IMG/VR virus record: IMGVR_UViG_3300028173_000020
Location: 1-41,136 of that record
Source of the DNA: a virus
Direction: 5' to 3' (one strand)
Length of the DNA: 41,136 bases
Shown: positions 13,475 to 20,273 of the stretch, piece by piece
Layout of the letters: every line of letters starts with the position of its first letter
How positions within the stretch are numbered: the first letter of the stretch is position 1
The notes under the pieces: generated by a model
Databases searched by the model: none
Told to the model about the DNA's origin: nothing
The model's input: only the letters and a program-made list of their open reading frames with translations
Made by a program: the position numbers and the translations under genes

Positions 13475-14309
13475 ACAAACCGCTATCGCGCCCCGTCCGC
13501 AGACCGCCTTGCAGGCATCGTCTGTGCTGTCCATCTCGGAGTCGGAGCGCGGCGAACTCTACAAACTCGCGAGCGCCGCCGTGGCGTCAGGCATCTACCC
13601 CACCGTCGGCAACGCGGACGCGGCTTTCATCGTCATGCTCAAGGGCGCGGACCTCGGCCTCGCGCCGTTCGAAGCGCTGTCCAGCATCTACCTCATCAAG
13701 GGTAAGACGCACATCGGGTACACGGTCCTGGCTTCGCTCATGCGCCGTCACCCGCTGTACGACTACTCCGTAGTGGAGTTGACGCCCACGGTCTGCACGC
13801 TGGAGTTCACGCGCGGGGGTGAGTCTGCCGGGGCTTTCACGTTCACCATGGAGGACGCCAACCGCGCCGGCCTCACTGGCGGGCAGGGGAGCAACTGGAC
13901 GAAGTACCCGCAGACGATGCTCTTTGCGCGCGCCATGTCGCTCGGCCAGCGCATCTACTGCCCAGACCTCACGAGTTCCACGGTCTACGTGGACACCCTC
14001 GGCGAGTCGGAAGTGCCGATGTACGACATCACACCGCCGCCGGCCGACGTGCCGCGGGCGTCGGGCGCGCAGGCGTCACTGCCCGCAGCCGCTCCCCTCT
14101 TCGGGGCTCCGCAGTTGCCCGCGGCCACCGCCGATGACTCGGCGTGGGAGGCTGACGAGTGGATCGAGTGGGCCCGCGGTGAGGGGTTGACTCCCGGCCA
14201 GGTCGAGGAGTGCGTTACCGCGACGTGCGAGGCCAACGGCGGCGAGCTAATCTATGACGACTTCGAGGCCCGCGTACAGGCGGTCTTGGCGCAGGGGGTG
14301 TTGGTGTAA
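13467..14309 (+). CDS. recT: RecT-like single-strand annealing protein
   Basis: A 280-residue protein related to phage RecT-type annealing proteins, which coat single-stranded DNA and pair it with a complement. Supporting segments are YPTVGNADAAFIVMLKGADL, GLAPFEALSSIYLIKGKTHI, and W-x-KYPQTMLFARAMSLGQRI followed by PDLTSSTVYVDT. A Pro/Ala linker (about 190-225) joins a short C-terminal helical domain. It pairs with the exonuclease just upstream. The start is ATG 13467 with GAGGACAACA before it. Confidence 0.78.
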   Translation: MSEQTAIAPRPQTALQASSVLSISESERGELYKLASAAVASGIYPTVGNADAAFIVMLKGADLGLAPFEALSSIYLIKGKTHIGYTVLASLMRRHPLYDYSVVELTPTVCTLEFTRGGESAGAFTFTMEDANRAGLTGGQGSNWTKYPQTMLFARAMSLGQRIYCPDLTSSTVYVDTLGESEVPMYDITPPPADVPRASGAQASLPAAAPLFGAPQLPAATADDSAWEADEWIEWARGEGLTPGQVEECVTATCEANGGELIYDDFEARVQAVLAQGVLV

Positions 14310-14923
14310 TGCCCGTCTACGCAGCCACCAACCCGATGTTCCCCGGATGGGTCAAGATAGGCCAGTCCGCCAACCCGGAAAAGAGGGTTCGGGACTTCAA
14401 TACGTACGCGCCGGAGTCGTACAGGCTGGAACGGACTTGGCATTCGGCCTCAGAAAAGATCGCCCACATGATGCTGGACCCTGCCTCACTCATGCGCAGG
14501 AAAGAATGGTTTCGGATTGAATCCAGTCTAGCGTTCAAGATCGTGGACGCCCTAGACGCAGGCAGGGACTACGACCACATTCGGACCATGTACCCCCGGT
14601 ACTCCTGCTGCCGGTGTGGCGGGGACTTCATCTGTGAACATTCGTATCAACTCGTTTGCGAAGAGTGCGACTCGGTGATCCACCCGGACGACGACGAAGT
14701 CACCGGAGACGGCGACACAGTTGGGTGGAGTCAAGTAAGGGTTCCTGCCCGCGTGCATAGCGCCGCGCGACCAGTGGCCAACGGTCGAGTGTTCTGGATG
14801 TTGGAAGCGAACGGAAGGCGGACCGAGCGCCGGTACGATGAGGCAGACCCCCTCCGCGATGGCGATTTGTGCCGAATGGAACAGACGTGGAACCTGCTCC
14901 ACGAGTCATCGGAGGCTTGCTGA
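14309..14923 (+). CDS. T5orf172/GIY-YIG-like protein with zinc ribbon
   Basis: A 204-residue protein. Residues 1-85 fit the T5orf172/MUG113 branch of the GIY-YIG nuclease superfamily: PVYAATNPMFPGWVKIGQSA, then EKRVRDFNT, and a His/Glu-containing helix with KEWFRI. A four-Cys zinc ribbon follows at about 99-123 (CCRCGGDFICEH, CEECDSVIHP), then a C-terminal domain of unknown type. The family includes nucleases, but function here is unproved. It sits right after the recombination pair, with TAATG overlapping the recT stop, so processing of recombination intermediates is a reasonable guess. Confidence 0.68.
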   Translation: MPVYAATNPMFPGWVKIGQSANPEKRVRDFNTYAPESYRLERTWHSASEKIAHMMLDPASLMRRKEWFRIESSLAFKIVDALDAGRDYDHIRTMYPRYSCCRCGGDFICEHSYQLVCEECDSVIHPDDDEVTGDGDTVGWSQVRVPARVHSAARPVANGRVFWMLEANGRRTERRYDEADPLRDGDLCRMEQTWNLLHESSEAC

Positions 14924-15450
14924 TGACCCACCTCGGCCACATCCCCGTCTCAGACCTCCCCGCCGAGGGCTACGCCGACATCACCTGCCGCGTCGTCCTC
15001 ACCTACCAGACCCGCGGACCCCTGCGCGCGACGGTCGAGGACGCCAGCGGGGAGACGGTGGTGGCGGTCGGGTGGAAGTGCCTGACAGGCGACGCGGAGT
15101 CGCTTGTCACGCACGGCGCAATCCTTCGGATGCGGATTGAGTGCAGCGTCACCCGCAAGGGCGCGACCGTCTACCGCAACCGCGACCTGTTCCGGGTGCG
15201 CGAGCTCCGCGAGGGTGAGTCGCTGGACACGGAGGCCATCGTCGGCAATGAGACCGAGATCTTTTGTCCATACGGCTGCTACTGCGACTGCTCGACGTGG
15301 ACCGAGCACGCCTCGAGGTGGGGCGGATGGAAGGCGCTGACCTGGGACAAGCGCCAGGAGGGCGCTGACAAGGCCCGCGACGACTACACGCTGTGGACGA
15401 TGACCGCGGCTAGCGAATCCGACCCGTCGGATGTCGCGGCGGGCGGGTAA
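14923..15450 (+). CDS. hypothetical protein
   Basis: A 175-residue protein, family not recognised. A beta-rich N-terminus (GYADITCRVVLTYQTRGPLR, ATVEDASGETVVAVGWK) leads into RMRIECSVTRKGATVYRNRD and a Cys cluster FCPYGCYCDCSTW. The C-terminus is acidic. ATG 14923 forms a TGATG with the upstream stop. A 326-nt non-coding, strongly structured segment follows. Confidence 0.55.
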   Translation: MTHLGHIPVSDLPAEGYADITCRVVLTYQTRGPLRATVEDASGETVVAVGWKCLTGDAESLVTHGAILRMRIECSVTRKGATVYRNRDLFRVRELREGESLDTEAIVGNETEIFCPYGCYCDCSTWTEHASRWGGWKALTWDKRQEGADKARDDYTLWTMTAASESDPSDVAAGG

Positions 15451-15776
15451 CGGGGCCTTGGCTCCACAGACTGGAGGGGTTCTGTTCGACGAGTCTGCGT
15501 CGTTCAACCAGACTCAGGCGGCGGTCTTCGGGCCGTCGCCGTATGGCAGCTGCGCCGCACACCTCTTGCCGGGTGTCGCGGCGGGGTCCACGTCCCAGAC
15601 GTGCGGGGTTCAAATCCCCGAGCTGCCACTGGCGCCACCATCGGGCCCTACACAATGGCTACCGAAGCAATGCGGAGGGGCCTTCTTGTGGTGATTTTCA
15701 GACGTTGCAAGCGCGGACTTCACGCAAGGGGCGCTTCGCAGGCTCGACGGATGGCGCCGAAGTACAGGAGGAAGAG
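15451..15776 (+). other. 326-nt structured non-coding region
   Basis: The gap holds consecutive hairpins at 15462-15476 (CTCCA/TGGAG), 15491-15515 (GAGTCTG/CAGACTC) and 15517-15540 (GGCGGCGG/CCGTCGCC with one G-T pair), then the tRNA-like element at 15545-15628. From 15629 to 15776 I see no gene or motif except the ribosome site of the next gene. A reading frame through the region (15431-15694) looks like translated RNA structure and is not supported. Confidence 0.6.
15545..15628 (+). ncRNA. tRNA-like element with abnormal middle
   Basis: GGCAGCT (15545-15551) pairs with AGCTGCC (15621-15627) followed by A, a 7-bp acceptor stem with discriminator. A canonical T-arm CGGGG-TTCAAAT-CCCCG fills 15604-15620. 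Between them lie a 10-bp hairpin (about 15554-15582, GCCGCACACC with GGTGT-C-GCGGC and an 8-nt loop) and a 6-bp hairpin CACGTC-CCA-GACGTG (15589-15603) that resembles a class II variable arm. No normal D-arm or 7-nt anticodon loop can be drawn, and CCA is not encoded. It may be a degenerate tRNA, a tRNA mimic or an attachment relic. Confidence 0.5.
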
Positions 15777-16115
15777 ATGAAGACCGGAACAGTAGTGAAG
15801 CGACGCAGCAGCCACGCCAGAGATCGGCTCGACGTGTACGACGAGGGCCGACACCTTGGGTCCATCGTGCGCGAGGCCATGCACGGCGGGGTTCGCATCG
15901 TCGGCGGTGAACTGGATGGCGAGTGGAGGGCGTGTCCTGGCGCTGGCGTGATCAGCGTGTGCAGGATGGGGGGCGTTCGCCCGCCGCTGCGTGAGAAGGT
16001 GTCGAGGGGCGCCACCCCGGAGCCGAAGAATATCTACATGGACGGCGGGCTGCGCAATGTCGGATTCTTGCACGGCGGGCAGGCTGCGGATGACCCGGCG
16101 GGGATGTGGAGTTAG
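15777..16115 (+). CDS. hypothetical basic protein
   Basis: A 112-residue protein, no recognised family. KTGTVVKRRSSHARDRLDVY, GGVRIVGGELDGEWRACPGA, then MGGVRPPLREKVSRGATPE. It is glycine-rich and basic, with a tail KNIYMDGGLRNVGFLHGG. ATG 15777 has AGGAGGAAGAG upstream, a strong site, after the structured gap. Its TAG stop (16113-16115) overlaps the TAA of the convergent minus-strand gene by 2 nt. Confidence 0.6.
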   Translation: MKTGTVVKRRSSHARDRLDVYDEGRHLGSIVREAMHGGVRIVGGELDGEWRACPGAGVISVCRMGGVRPPLREKVSRGATPEPKNIYMDGGLRNVGFLHGGQAADDPAGMWS

Positions 16116-16549
16116 TTGGTCAGCGCGCCAATTGCGTAGCCCGACCCGCCCGCCAGCAGCACTCCCAGCGCGACGTACACCACCACCTCGACGAGCGTGT
16201 GCCGCTCGGCCACCTCCTCCCCCAGCCGCAGCACGCCCGCCGTGAGGTCTACCACCTGGGCGGATAGCGCCTCGTCCCGCGCGAGGTAGGCCGCTTGCTC
16301 ATTCGACAAGGTGAGCCGCTGGCCTGCGCACGTCTCGAGGTCAGCGACGGCCAAGGTCAGGGCGTCCTCGATCTCGGTCCACCGCGCGAGCTGCGCGGGC
16401 GTCACCGCGTAGAGCGCCAAAGCTCCACACGAGATGCGGACGGGCACGCCCTCGGCGTCGGAGGAAACCACAGCGCAATCCGCCGAGGCGGTGAGCGGCG
16501 CGAGGGTGAGAACGGCGATTAGGGCGATTGCGTGATAGCGGGGGTTCAT
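16112..16549 (-). CDS. exported membrane-anchored coiled-coil protein
   Basis: A 145-residue protein. It has an N-terminal signal peptide (NPRYHAIALIAVLTLAPLTA, cleaved about A22-A24), a helical periplasmic part (LARWTEIEDALTLAVADLET, LSNEQAAYLARDEALSAQV) and a C-terminal transmembrane helix (VVVYVALGVLLAGGSGYAIG). An exported N-terminus with a C-terminal anchor is the topology of unimolecular spanins, but there is no lipobox (SADC), so the assignment is only a possibility. It is the lone minus-strand gene inside the plus-strand block. GAGGTGACAC precedes ATG 16549, and its promoter would face the plus-strand promoter at 16604. Confidence 0.55.
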   Translation of the reverse strand: MNPRYHAIALIAVLTLAPLTASADCAVVSSDAEGVPVRISCGALALYAVTPAQLARWTEIEDALTLAVADLETCAGQRLTLSNEQAAYLARDEALSAQVVDLTAGVLRLGEEVAERHTLVEVVVYVALGVLLAGGSGYAIGALTN

Positions 16550-16684
16550 CGTGTCACCTCAGAAGAATCGACAAATAAAACGCACGCGGTGTGCATTTAG
16601 GGGTTGTAAAGCACACGCGGGGTGTATATAACTTACTCATCGGGTTGGCGATGGAGCCCCCGACGAACACCGAGACGAACCAAG
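16550..16684. promoter_or_regulatory. divergent intergenic region between 16549 and 16685
   Basis: This AT-richer segment separates the exported membrane protein (minus) from the 108-residue gene (plus). It holds the plus-strand promoter at 16604-16632 and inverted repeat GTGTGC (16589-16594)/GCACAC (16611-16616), which flanks the -35. No clear minus-strand promoter was found. Confidence 0.55.
16604..16655 (+). promoter_or_regulatory. twin promoter/leader, copy 1
   Basis: TTGTAA (16604-16609), a 17-nt spacer and TATAAC (16627-16632) are followed by the leader TCATCGGGTTGGCGATGGA (16637-16655). The 19-nt leader is identical in copy 2 at 17649-17667. It drives the gene at 16685. Confidence 0.75.
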
Positions 16685-17011
16685 ATGACCACCATCCACG
16701 CAATCGACGCCGCCGCCGCCATCCAAGGTCACCTGCTCGTGTCCGGTTACCGCGCCATGGCCGCTGACAACGTTGTCACCGTTCGCGCCGCCACCAAGAG
16801 CGAGGCCCTCGCGGCTTTCGATTCGGTCAAGGCATTTGCCAAGACGCTGGGACGCAGGGTCAAGCCCTCGATCAACCGCCGCCGCTTGAGCGGTCGCCAC
16901 TTCGACGGCTGGGTGATGGGACTCGCCATCGTGCGGAACTCCTCGGAGACGGATGAAATGTCCGCAGGTTCGTGGCGCACCGCCCACAAGGCGCGCAACG
17001 CGATGGCCTAA
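16685..17011 (+). CDS. hypothetical basic protein
   Basis: A 108-residue Ala/Arg-rich protein, no family recognised. TTIHAIDAAAAIQGHLLVSG, then TVRAATKSEALAAFDSVK, and a basic KTLGRRVKPSINRRRLSG segment that may bind nucleic acid. ATG 16685 has only a weak GAGACG upstream, while an ATG at 16651 lies inside the shared leader in another frame, so the start is inferred from coding character. It follows the copy-1 promoter. Confidence 0.6.
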   Translation: MTTIHAIDAAAAIQGHLLVSGYRAMAADNVVTVRAATKSEALAAFDSVKAFAKTLGRRVKPSINRRRLSGRHFDGWVMGLAIVRNSSETDEMSAGSWRTAHKARNAMA

Positions 17012-17022
17012 CCCACTGACGA

Positions 17023-17057
17023 GGGCCCCGGCGGGGGCCCGAAACTCCCGCGGGGAG
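17023..17057 (+). terminator. two GC hairpins after the 108-residue gene
   Basis: GGGCCCC-GGCG-GGGGCCC (17023-17040) is a 7-bp stem, followed by CTCCC-GCG-GGGAG (17045-17057). No T-run follows, so it is either a weak terminator or a message-stabilising or translation-controlling structure between 17011 and the gene at 17084. Confidence 0.4.
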
Positions 17058-17083
17058 TCTGGGACGCAACAACAGGAGACGAC

Positions 17084-17344
17084 ATGACGACGCAGATCAC
17101 AATCTGGTACGACGACAGCGCGGGCGAGCAGGGCTGGGCGTACAGCGCCAACATCAACGGCGGTGAGAACTTCGACAGCGGAGCCATCGACGAGGACGAC
17201 CGTTACACGCCGTGGGCCGAATTGACCGCGGCCATCGCTGGCCACCTCGGGGCGTGGCTGGACTTGGACCCCGCCGCGATTGCGGACGTGGAGAACTGGA
17301 CCGTCGCCGCCGACGGCGCGCTCATCTTCGATGGTGCGGCATGA
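17084..17344 (+). CDS. hypothetical acidic protein
   Basis: An 86-residue acidic protein: TTQITIWYDDSAGEQGWAYS, GGENFDSGAIDEDDRY, then AELTAAIAGHLGAWLDLDPA and TVAADGALIFDG. No known family. ATG 17084 has AGGAG 6 nt upstream, just after the hairpins. Its stop overlaps the next ATG as ATGA. Confidence 0.6.
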   Translation: MTTQITIWYDDSAGEQGWAYSANINGGENFDSGAIDEDDRYTPWAELTAAIAGHLGAWLDLDPAAIADVENWTVAADGALIFDGAA

Positions 17345-17592
17345 GATGGAGCAGCAGAACCCGCGCCACCTACCGCGCGCTGGAACGCGAAACCCTGCGC
17401 CTGGGTCGCCCGCCGACGCGCGCTGAACTCGTGGCCGAGATTGCCGAGCCGTGGGCGGACACCAGCCAGGTCGGCAAGGCTCTTGGCAGGTTGGAGTCTG
17501 GCGGCTACGTCGAGGGCGGGCGACTGGCGCGGACGGATGACGGGCGGACGGTGACGTACCTCGTGGAGTTGAGCGAGCAACCCGGAGATTAA
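17341..17592 (+). CDS. winged-helix DNA-binding protein
   Basis: An 83-residue protein with a single winged-helix domain: TRATYRALERETLRLGRPPT, RAELVAEIAEPWADTSQVGK, then ALGRLESGGYVEGGRLARTD and a beta wing TVTYLVEL. The layout (helix, recognition helix QVGKALGRLES, wing) fits many phage transcription regulators of the MarR or LexA-N type. ATG 17341 is fixed by the ATGA junction. It lies between the two twin promoters, so it is a candidate regulator of them. Confidence 0.65.
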   Translation: MRWSSRTRATYRALERETLRLGRPPTRAELVAEIAEPWADTSQVGKALGRLESGGYVEGGRLARTDDGRTVTYLVELSEQPGD

Positions 17593-17616
17593 ATGCACTT
17601 TTTATTCGTTTATGGG

Positions 17617-17667
17617 TTGCAGTCTGCATTTTCCATGCGTATAACTAGTCATCGGGTTGGCGATGGA
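17617..17667 (+). promoter_or_regulatory. twin promoter/leader, copy 2
   Basis: TTGCAG (17617-17622), a 17-nt spacer and TATAAC (17640-17645) precede the identical 19-nt leader at 17649-17667. An inverted repeat AAATGCA (17591-17597)/TGCATTT (17625-17631) flanks the -35, an operator-like layout. It drives the gene at 17693. Confidence 0.75.
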
Positions 17668-17692
17668 CGCTAACCAAGCCCCGGAGGGCAAC

Positions 17693-17914
17693 ATGTTCCC
17701 CACTCAAACAATCAACTACACCGCAAACCGCGGACACGGCGTGCGCATTGCCGTGACCGTCGCGGTCTTCATCCTTCCCTACCTCACCTCCTTTCAAATC
17801 ACCATCAACGGCGTCGAGTACGCCGACGTTGCCACCGCCGCGGAGGTCGCCGACGCCCTCCGGTATCGGCTCACCGCCGCGGAGACGCGGAGGGTCATGC
17901 GCAAACTGCGCTGA
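17693..17914 (+). CDS. hypothetical protein
   Basis: A 73-residue protein with FPTQTINYTANRGHGVRIAV, a hydrophobic TVAVFILPYLTSF segment and a helical end (TAAEVADALRYRLTAAETR). No family is recognised. ATG 17693 has GGAGGGCAAC upstream, a good site. An ATG in the shared leader (17663) is in frame and would add 10 residues but lacks a ribosome site. Confidence 0.6.
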   Translation: MFPTQTINYTANRGHGVRIAVTVAVFILPYLTSFQITINGVEYADVATAAEVADALRYRLTAAETRRVMRKLR

Positions 17915-17923
17915 CCGCGCCCC

Positions 17924-17941
17924 AGCCCCCGAAAGGGGGCT
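17924..17941. terminator. bidirectional terminator between convergent blocks
   Basis: AGCCCCC-GAAA-GGGGGCT is a 7-bp stem with a GAAA loop, 10 nt after the last plus-strand stop and directly before the last minus-strand gene's stop. Only a short T-run (TT) follows on the plus strand. Its position between convergent operons supports termination. Confidence 0.6.
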
Positions 17942-18160
17942 TCACCCGTCCAGCGGTGGCGCGTTGATTGGCGCTAGCATTTCCCGAACCTCAGCCGGGT
18001 ATGGGTCCACCATCGCGCCGCCGACAGCCACATGCAAAGGAGCGCCTCCGTCCATCAGGAGCTTGACCCATTCGCGCCGCAGTAGCGCGATCAAGTGCCC
18101 GTAGTTGCAGCGCGTGCGCGCGTACTCCAGCAAGAGTTCTTCCGTCGGGTTCTCAGGCAT
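17942..18160 (-). CDS. hypothetical protein, last gene of the late block
   Basis: A 72-residue protein, no recognised family: MPENPTEELLLEYARTRCNY, GHLIALLRREWVKLLMDG, then HVAVGGAMVDPYPAEVREML. ATG 18160 overlaps the upstream stop as TGATG; a GTG one codon before is in frame. It lies beside the terminator at the end of the leftward late block. Confidence 0.6.
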   Translation of the reverse strand: MPENPTEELLLEYARTRCNYGHLIALLRREWVKLLMDGGAPLHVAVGGAMVDPYPAEVREMLAPINAPPLDG

Positions 18161-18414
18161 CACCTTCCTCGTGTCGCGGCATCATCGCCAGCGTCCGTCC
18201 AGTCCTCGACATCCCGCGGAGCCTCGTCCAGCGCATCCTCAGCCTCCACGATGACAGACCGGGTGTCAGCGTCCGCTTTGGCCACCTCGCGCGGCCTGAC
18301 GGCTGGTGTGGGCTTGCGTGGGATGTATGTGACCTTGGCCGGCTTGCGGCGCCACATCCACAACAGGAACCGCTCAAGCAGGGCAGCAAGCGGGAGCAGG
18401 AATCTCTTGAGCAT
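18160..18414 (-). CDS. membrane-anchored protein, lysis cassette
   Basis: An 84-residue protein. MLKRFLLPLAALLERFLLWM is a hydrophobic, basic-flanked helix, followed by WRRKPAKVTYIPRKP and an acidic tail (DADTRSVIVEAEDALDEAPR). One transmembrane segment and a position next to the holin-like and endolysin genes suggest a lysis function such as an inner-membrane spanin partner or antiholin, unproven. ATG 18414 forms TGATG with the upstream stop. Confidence 0.5.
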   Translation of the reverse strand: MLKRFLLPLAALLERFLLWMWRRKPAKVTYIPRKPTPAVRPREVAKADADTRSVIVEAEDALDEAPRDVEDWTDAGDDAATRGR

Positions 18415-18845
18415 CACGCGCCACCCAGCAGGAGCTTGATCGACGCGGCGACGATTCCGGCGCAGGCAAGCCCGACGGCGCCGTATGTGAGTTTCTGGAT
18501 CAGCGTCAGGTGGACAGCCTGCACAGCGCGGATAGGGCCGCGCGCGAGCTCGGCGTCCTCGATGGCGCGCAACCGCCCCTCCTGGTTCTCCGTGGTGGAT
18601 TCCAAGTCCTCGATCCGCGTGATGAGCGGTCGCCGCTTGGCTAAAGGGTCACCGCCGAACAGCGCGTGGCTCAGCACGGTGACCTGCGCCGCGAGGTCTT
18701 TTAGGCCCGCGACGACTTCGGCAATGTCGGAGGCCGCGACAGCGTCGCGGGGCGTCTGTACGGGTTCGTCAGCCACGCCGACCTCCCTGATTAGGTCCGC
18801 CAGTTGTGCCTCGATTTGTTCCAGTGTGCAATGTGCCATGCCCAT
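18414..18845 (-). CDS. holin-like protein with C-terminal transmembrane helix
   Basis: A 143-residue protein. A helical soluble part (LEQIEAQLADLIREVG, VVAGLKDLAAQVTVLSHALF, TRIEDLESTTENQEGRLRAI) has a coiled-coil look, and the end is a transmembrane helix (LTYGAVGLACAGIVAASIKL). This arrangement resembles XhlA-like holin partners. It lies between the holin candidate at 18936 and the small membrane protein at 18160. Start 18845 or the in-frame ATG at 18839; neither has a strong site. Confidence 0.55.
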   Translation of the reverse strand: MGMAHCTLEQIEAQLADLIREVGVADEPVQTPRDAVAASDIAEVVAGLKDLAAQVTVLSHALFGGDPLAKRRPLITRIEDLESTTENQEGRLRAIEDAELARGPIRAVQAVHLTLIQKLTYGAVGLACAGIVAASIKLLLGGA

Positions 18846-18935
18846 GCTTAACGCATAGGCCGTGCCAGTTTGCGGACGCCGTCAGGGCCGGGACGCCGTC
18901 ATAGCCGGTGTGCGCGCGTGTGCCAGGCTTGGCAC
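18846..18935. other. 90-nt gap in the lysis cassette
   Basis: The 11-mer GGACGCCGTCA occurs twice (18874-18884 and 18891-18901) at a 17-nt period. A hairpin GTGCCA-GGCT-TGGCAC lies at 18920-18935, just beyond the stop of the holin candidate. It may be a weak terminator followed by a repeat element upstream of 18845. No promoter was identified. Confidence 0.4.
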
Positions 18936-19361
18936 TCATGCGTCAGAACTGGCGCTGTCCTCGCTGTTCTGCACACGGTCGAGCGCCTTCTGCGCCGCTG
19001 CTTTCCCCGCCCGCTTGACGAGCCACACCACCGTCGGGGCGACCGTGCCGCCAGCCAGGCCGATGGCCCACGCCCACCCGTACGGCCAGACGGCGTAGCC
19101 CAGCGCCACGCCAATCGCCAGCGGGATCGCGCGCATGAGCAGCTGCCACCATCGGGGGTCGCCGTTCGCGCGCGCTGCGTGGATGCGCGGGATGAGGTCG
19201 AGCGCACCCTTGATAAGCGTCGTTCCTTGGCCAGCACCGAGTCCCACCGTGGCAATCGCCAGCAGCGCGATACCCCACCACGGTAAGCCCCAGTCGAGAA
19301 TCATCGTGACGATGTGCGCCTGCATCTCCATGCCCTGTTCGGGCGCCGTCATGTCCATCAT
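18936..19361 (-). CDS. holin candidate
   Basis: A 141-residue membrane protein. Hydrophobic segments are LPWWGIALLAIATVGLGAG (about 25-43), IPLAIGVALGYAVWPYGW (about 78-95) and IGLAGGTVAPTVVWLV (about 98-113), followed by a basic KRAGKAAAQKALD tail, as in many class I-like holins. It directly follows the endolysin gene in the leftward direction, with ATGA overlap at 19358-19361, and precedes other small membrane proteins. Holins form lesions that let the endolysin reach peptidoglycan. The start is ATG 19361; ATG 19358 is adjacent. Confidence 0.65.
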   Translation of the reverse strand: MMDMTAPEQGMEMQAHIVTMILDWGLPWWGIALLAIATVGLGAGQGTTLIKGALDLIPRIHAARANGDPRWWQLLMRAIPLAIGVALGYAVWPYGWAWAIGLAGGTVAPTVVWLVKRAGKAAAQKALDRVQNSEDSASSDA

Positions 19362-20251
19362 CTCGCAATCTCCAGTGCTCGCGCGTGAATGCCCCGCAGG
19401 TACGGGGCCGGATCCCACTTCATCTTGCTGACGTGGTGGTGTCCGACGTGACCGCGGAACGCCCGCAGCGCCGCCTTGCTCTTGAGCGCGTCGTCACCCG
19501 GAATCTCGAGCGGGATACCCAGCGCCGCCGATAGGTCCACCATGAGTTCCGCAGCTGCCAGCTCCATCTCGGGGTGAAGATCGAGCACCTTGCGGGGACC
19601 GCGCCGGGGACTCGACGGGTTGTCAATCGTGGCCAGGTCGCCGTAGTGGTCCGCCCACTTCGTCTCGGGTTGCTGGCACAGGTCCACGCCGACGGCGATG
19701 CCATTGATCCATCCGGCGTGGTGGGCAGTGCGGGCCAGGTCGAGCCACTGGAAGTTCACGCCGCGACCGACGCCGAAGTGGCTGGACAGGTTTCGGTTGG
19801 CGAGCGTCCGCCGGCAGTGCTCGGGGTTGATGCCGCCCCAGTGCCAAACGACACAGGCGATCTCGCCCTTGCGTGCCCGGTGCCCGCTCATGTGGAGGCC
19901 AAGCCCGCCGTCCTGCTCCCACGTCACCAGCCGGGTCGCGCGGGTCGCCGCCCCTTGCAGCGGAATGCGGATGCCGGCGCGGAGGAAGTGGCGCTCGGAG
20001 TCGTCCACGTAGGAGTACTCTCGCGCCGCCTCAGTCGCCGTGCCACGCCCATACTTGCCGTCCCACTCGTGGGGCGTCTCGGGGAAAAGCACCCGCTGCA
20101 ACTCGATCACAGCGAGCGCAAACGCCTCGGACCCACGGAGGTCCGCAAGGTGCAATCGCAGTTCCTCGGGGATCGCGTACTTGCCCGCGTGCTTCGCGTT
20201 GAAGCGCATGGCGGCGCGGAGGCTGAAGCCTGGATTGGTCGTATCGCTCAC
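19358..20251 (-). CDS. N-acetylmuramoyl-L-alanine amidase endolysin
   Basis: A 297-residue Amidase_2-type (PGRP-like) zinc amidase that cuts the amide between MurNAc and L-Ala. The core shows VVWHWGGINPEHC, a first zinc His, SSHFGVG, TAHHAGWINGIAVGVDLCQ, and RGHVGHHHVSKMKWDPAPYL with the second His and the Lys/Asp zinc-site end. The N-terminal 60-70 residues (LRGSEAFALAVIELQRVL) may be a wall-binding or linker domain. The start is GTG 20251, with GGAGGAG 4 nt upstream. It overlaps a putative frame ending at 20248 (see findings). The holin candidate follows directly. Confidence 0.9.
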   Translation of the reverse strand: MSDTTNPGFSLRAAMRFNAKHAGKYAIPEELRLHLADLRGSEAFALAVIELQRVLFPETPHEWDGKYGRGTATEAAREYSYVDDSERHFLRAGIRIPLQGAATRATRLVTWEQDGGLGLHMSGHRARKGEIACVVWHWGGINPEHCRRTLANRNLSSHFGVGRGVNFQWLDLARTAHHAGWINGIAVGVDLCQQPETKWADHYGDLATIDNPSSPRRGPRKVLDLHPEMELAAAELMVDLSAALGIPLEIPGDDALKSKAALRAFRGHVGHHHVSKMKWDPAPYLRGIHARALEIAR

Positions 20252-20273
20252 CACTCCTCCAGTCGTTGCTCAA

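Noticed and set aside
15462-15628. tmRNA interpretation of the structured region
   Set aside because: The acceptor halves are only 84 nt apart, and there is no tag reading frame or pseudoknot layout.
15431-15694. 87-residue reading frame in the structured gap
   Set aside because: It translates hairpins and the T-arm-like element; no ribosome site and no protein-like character.
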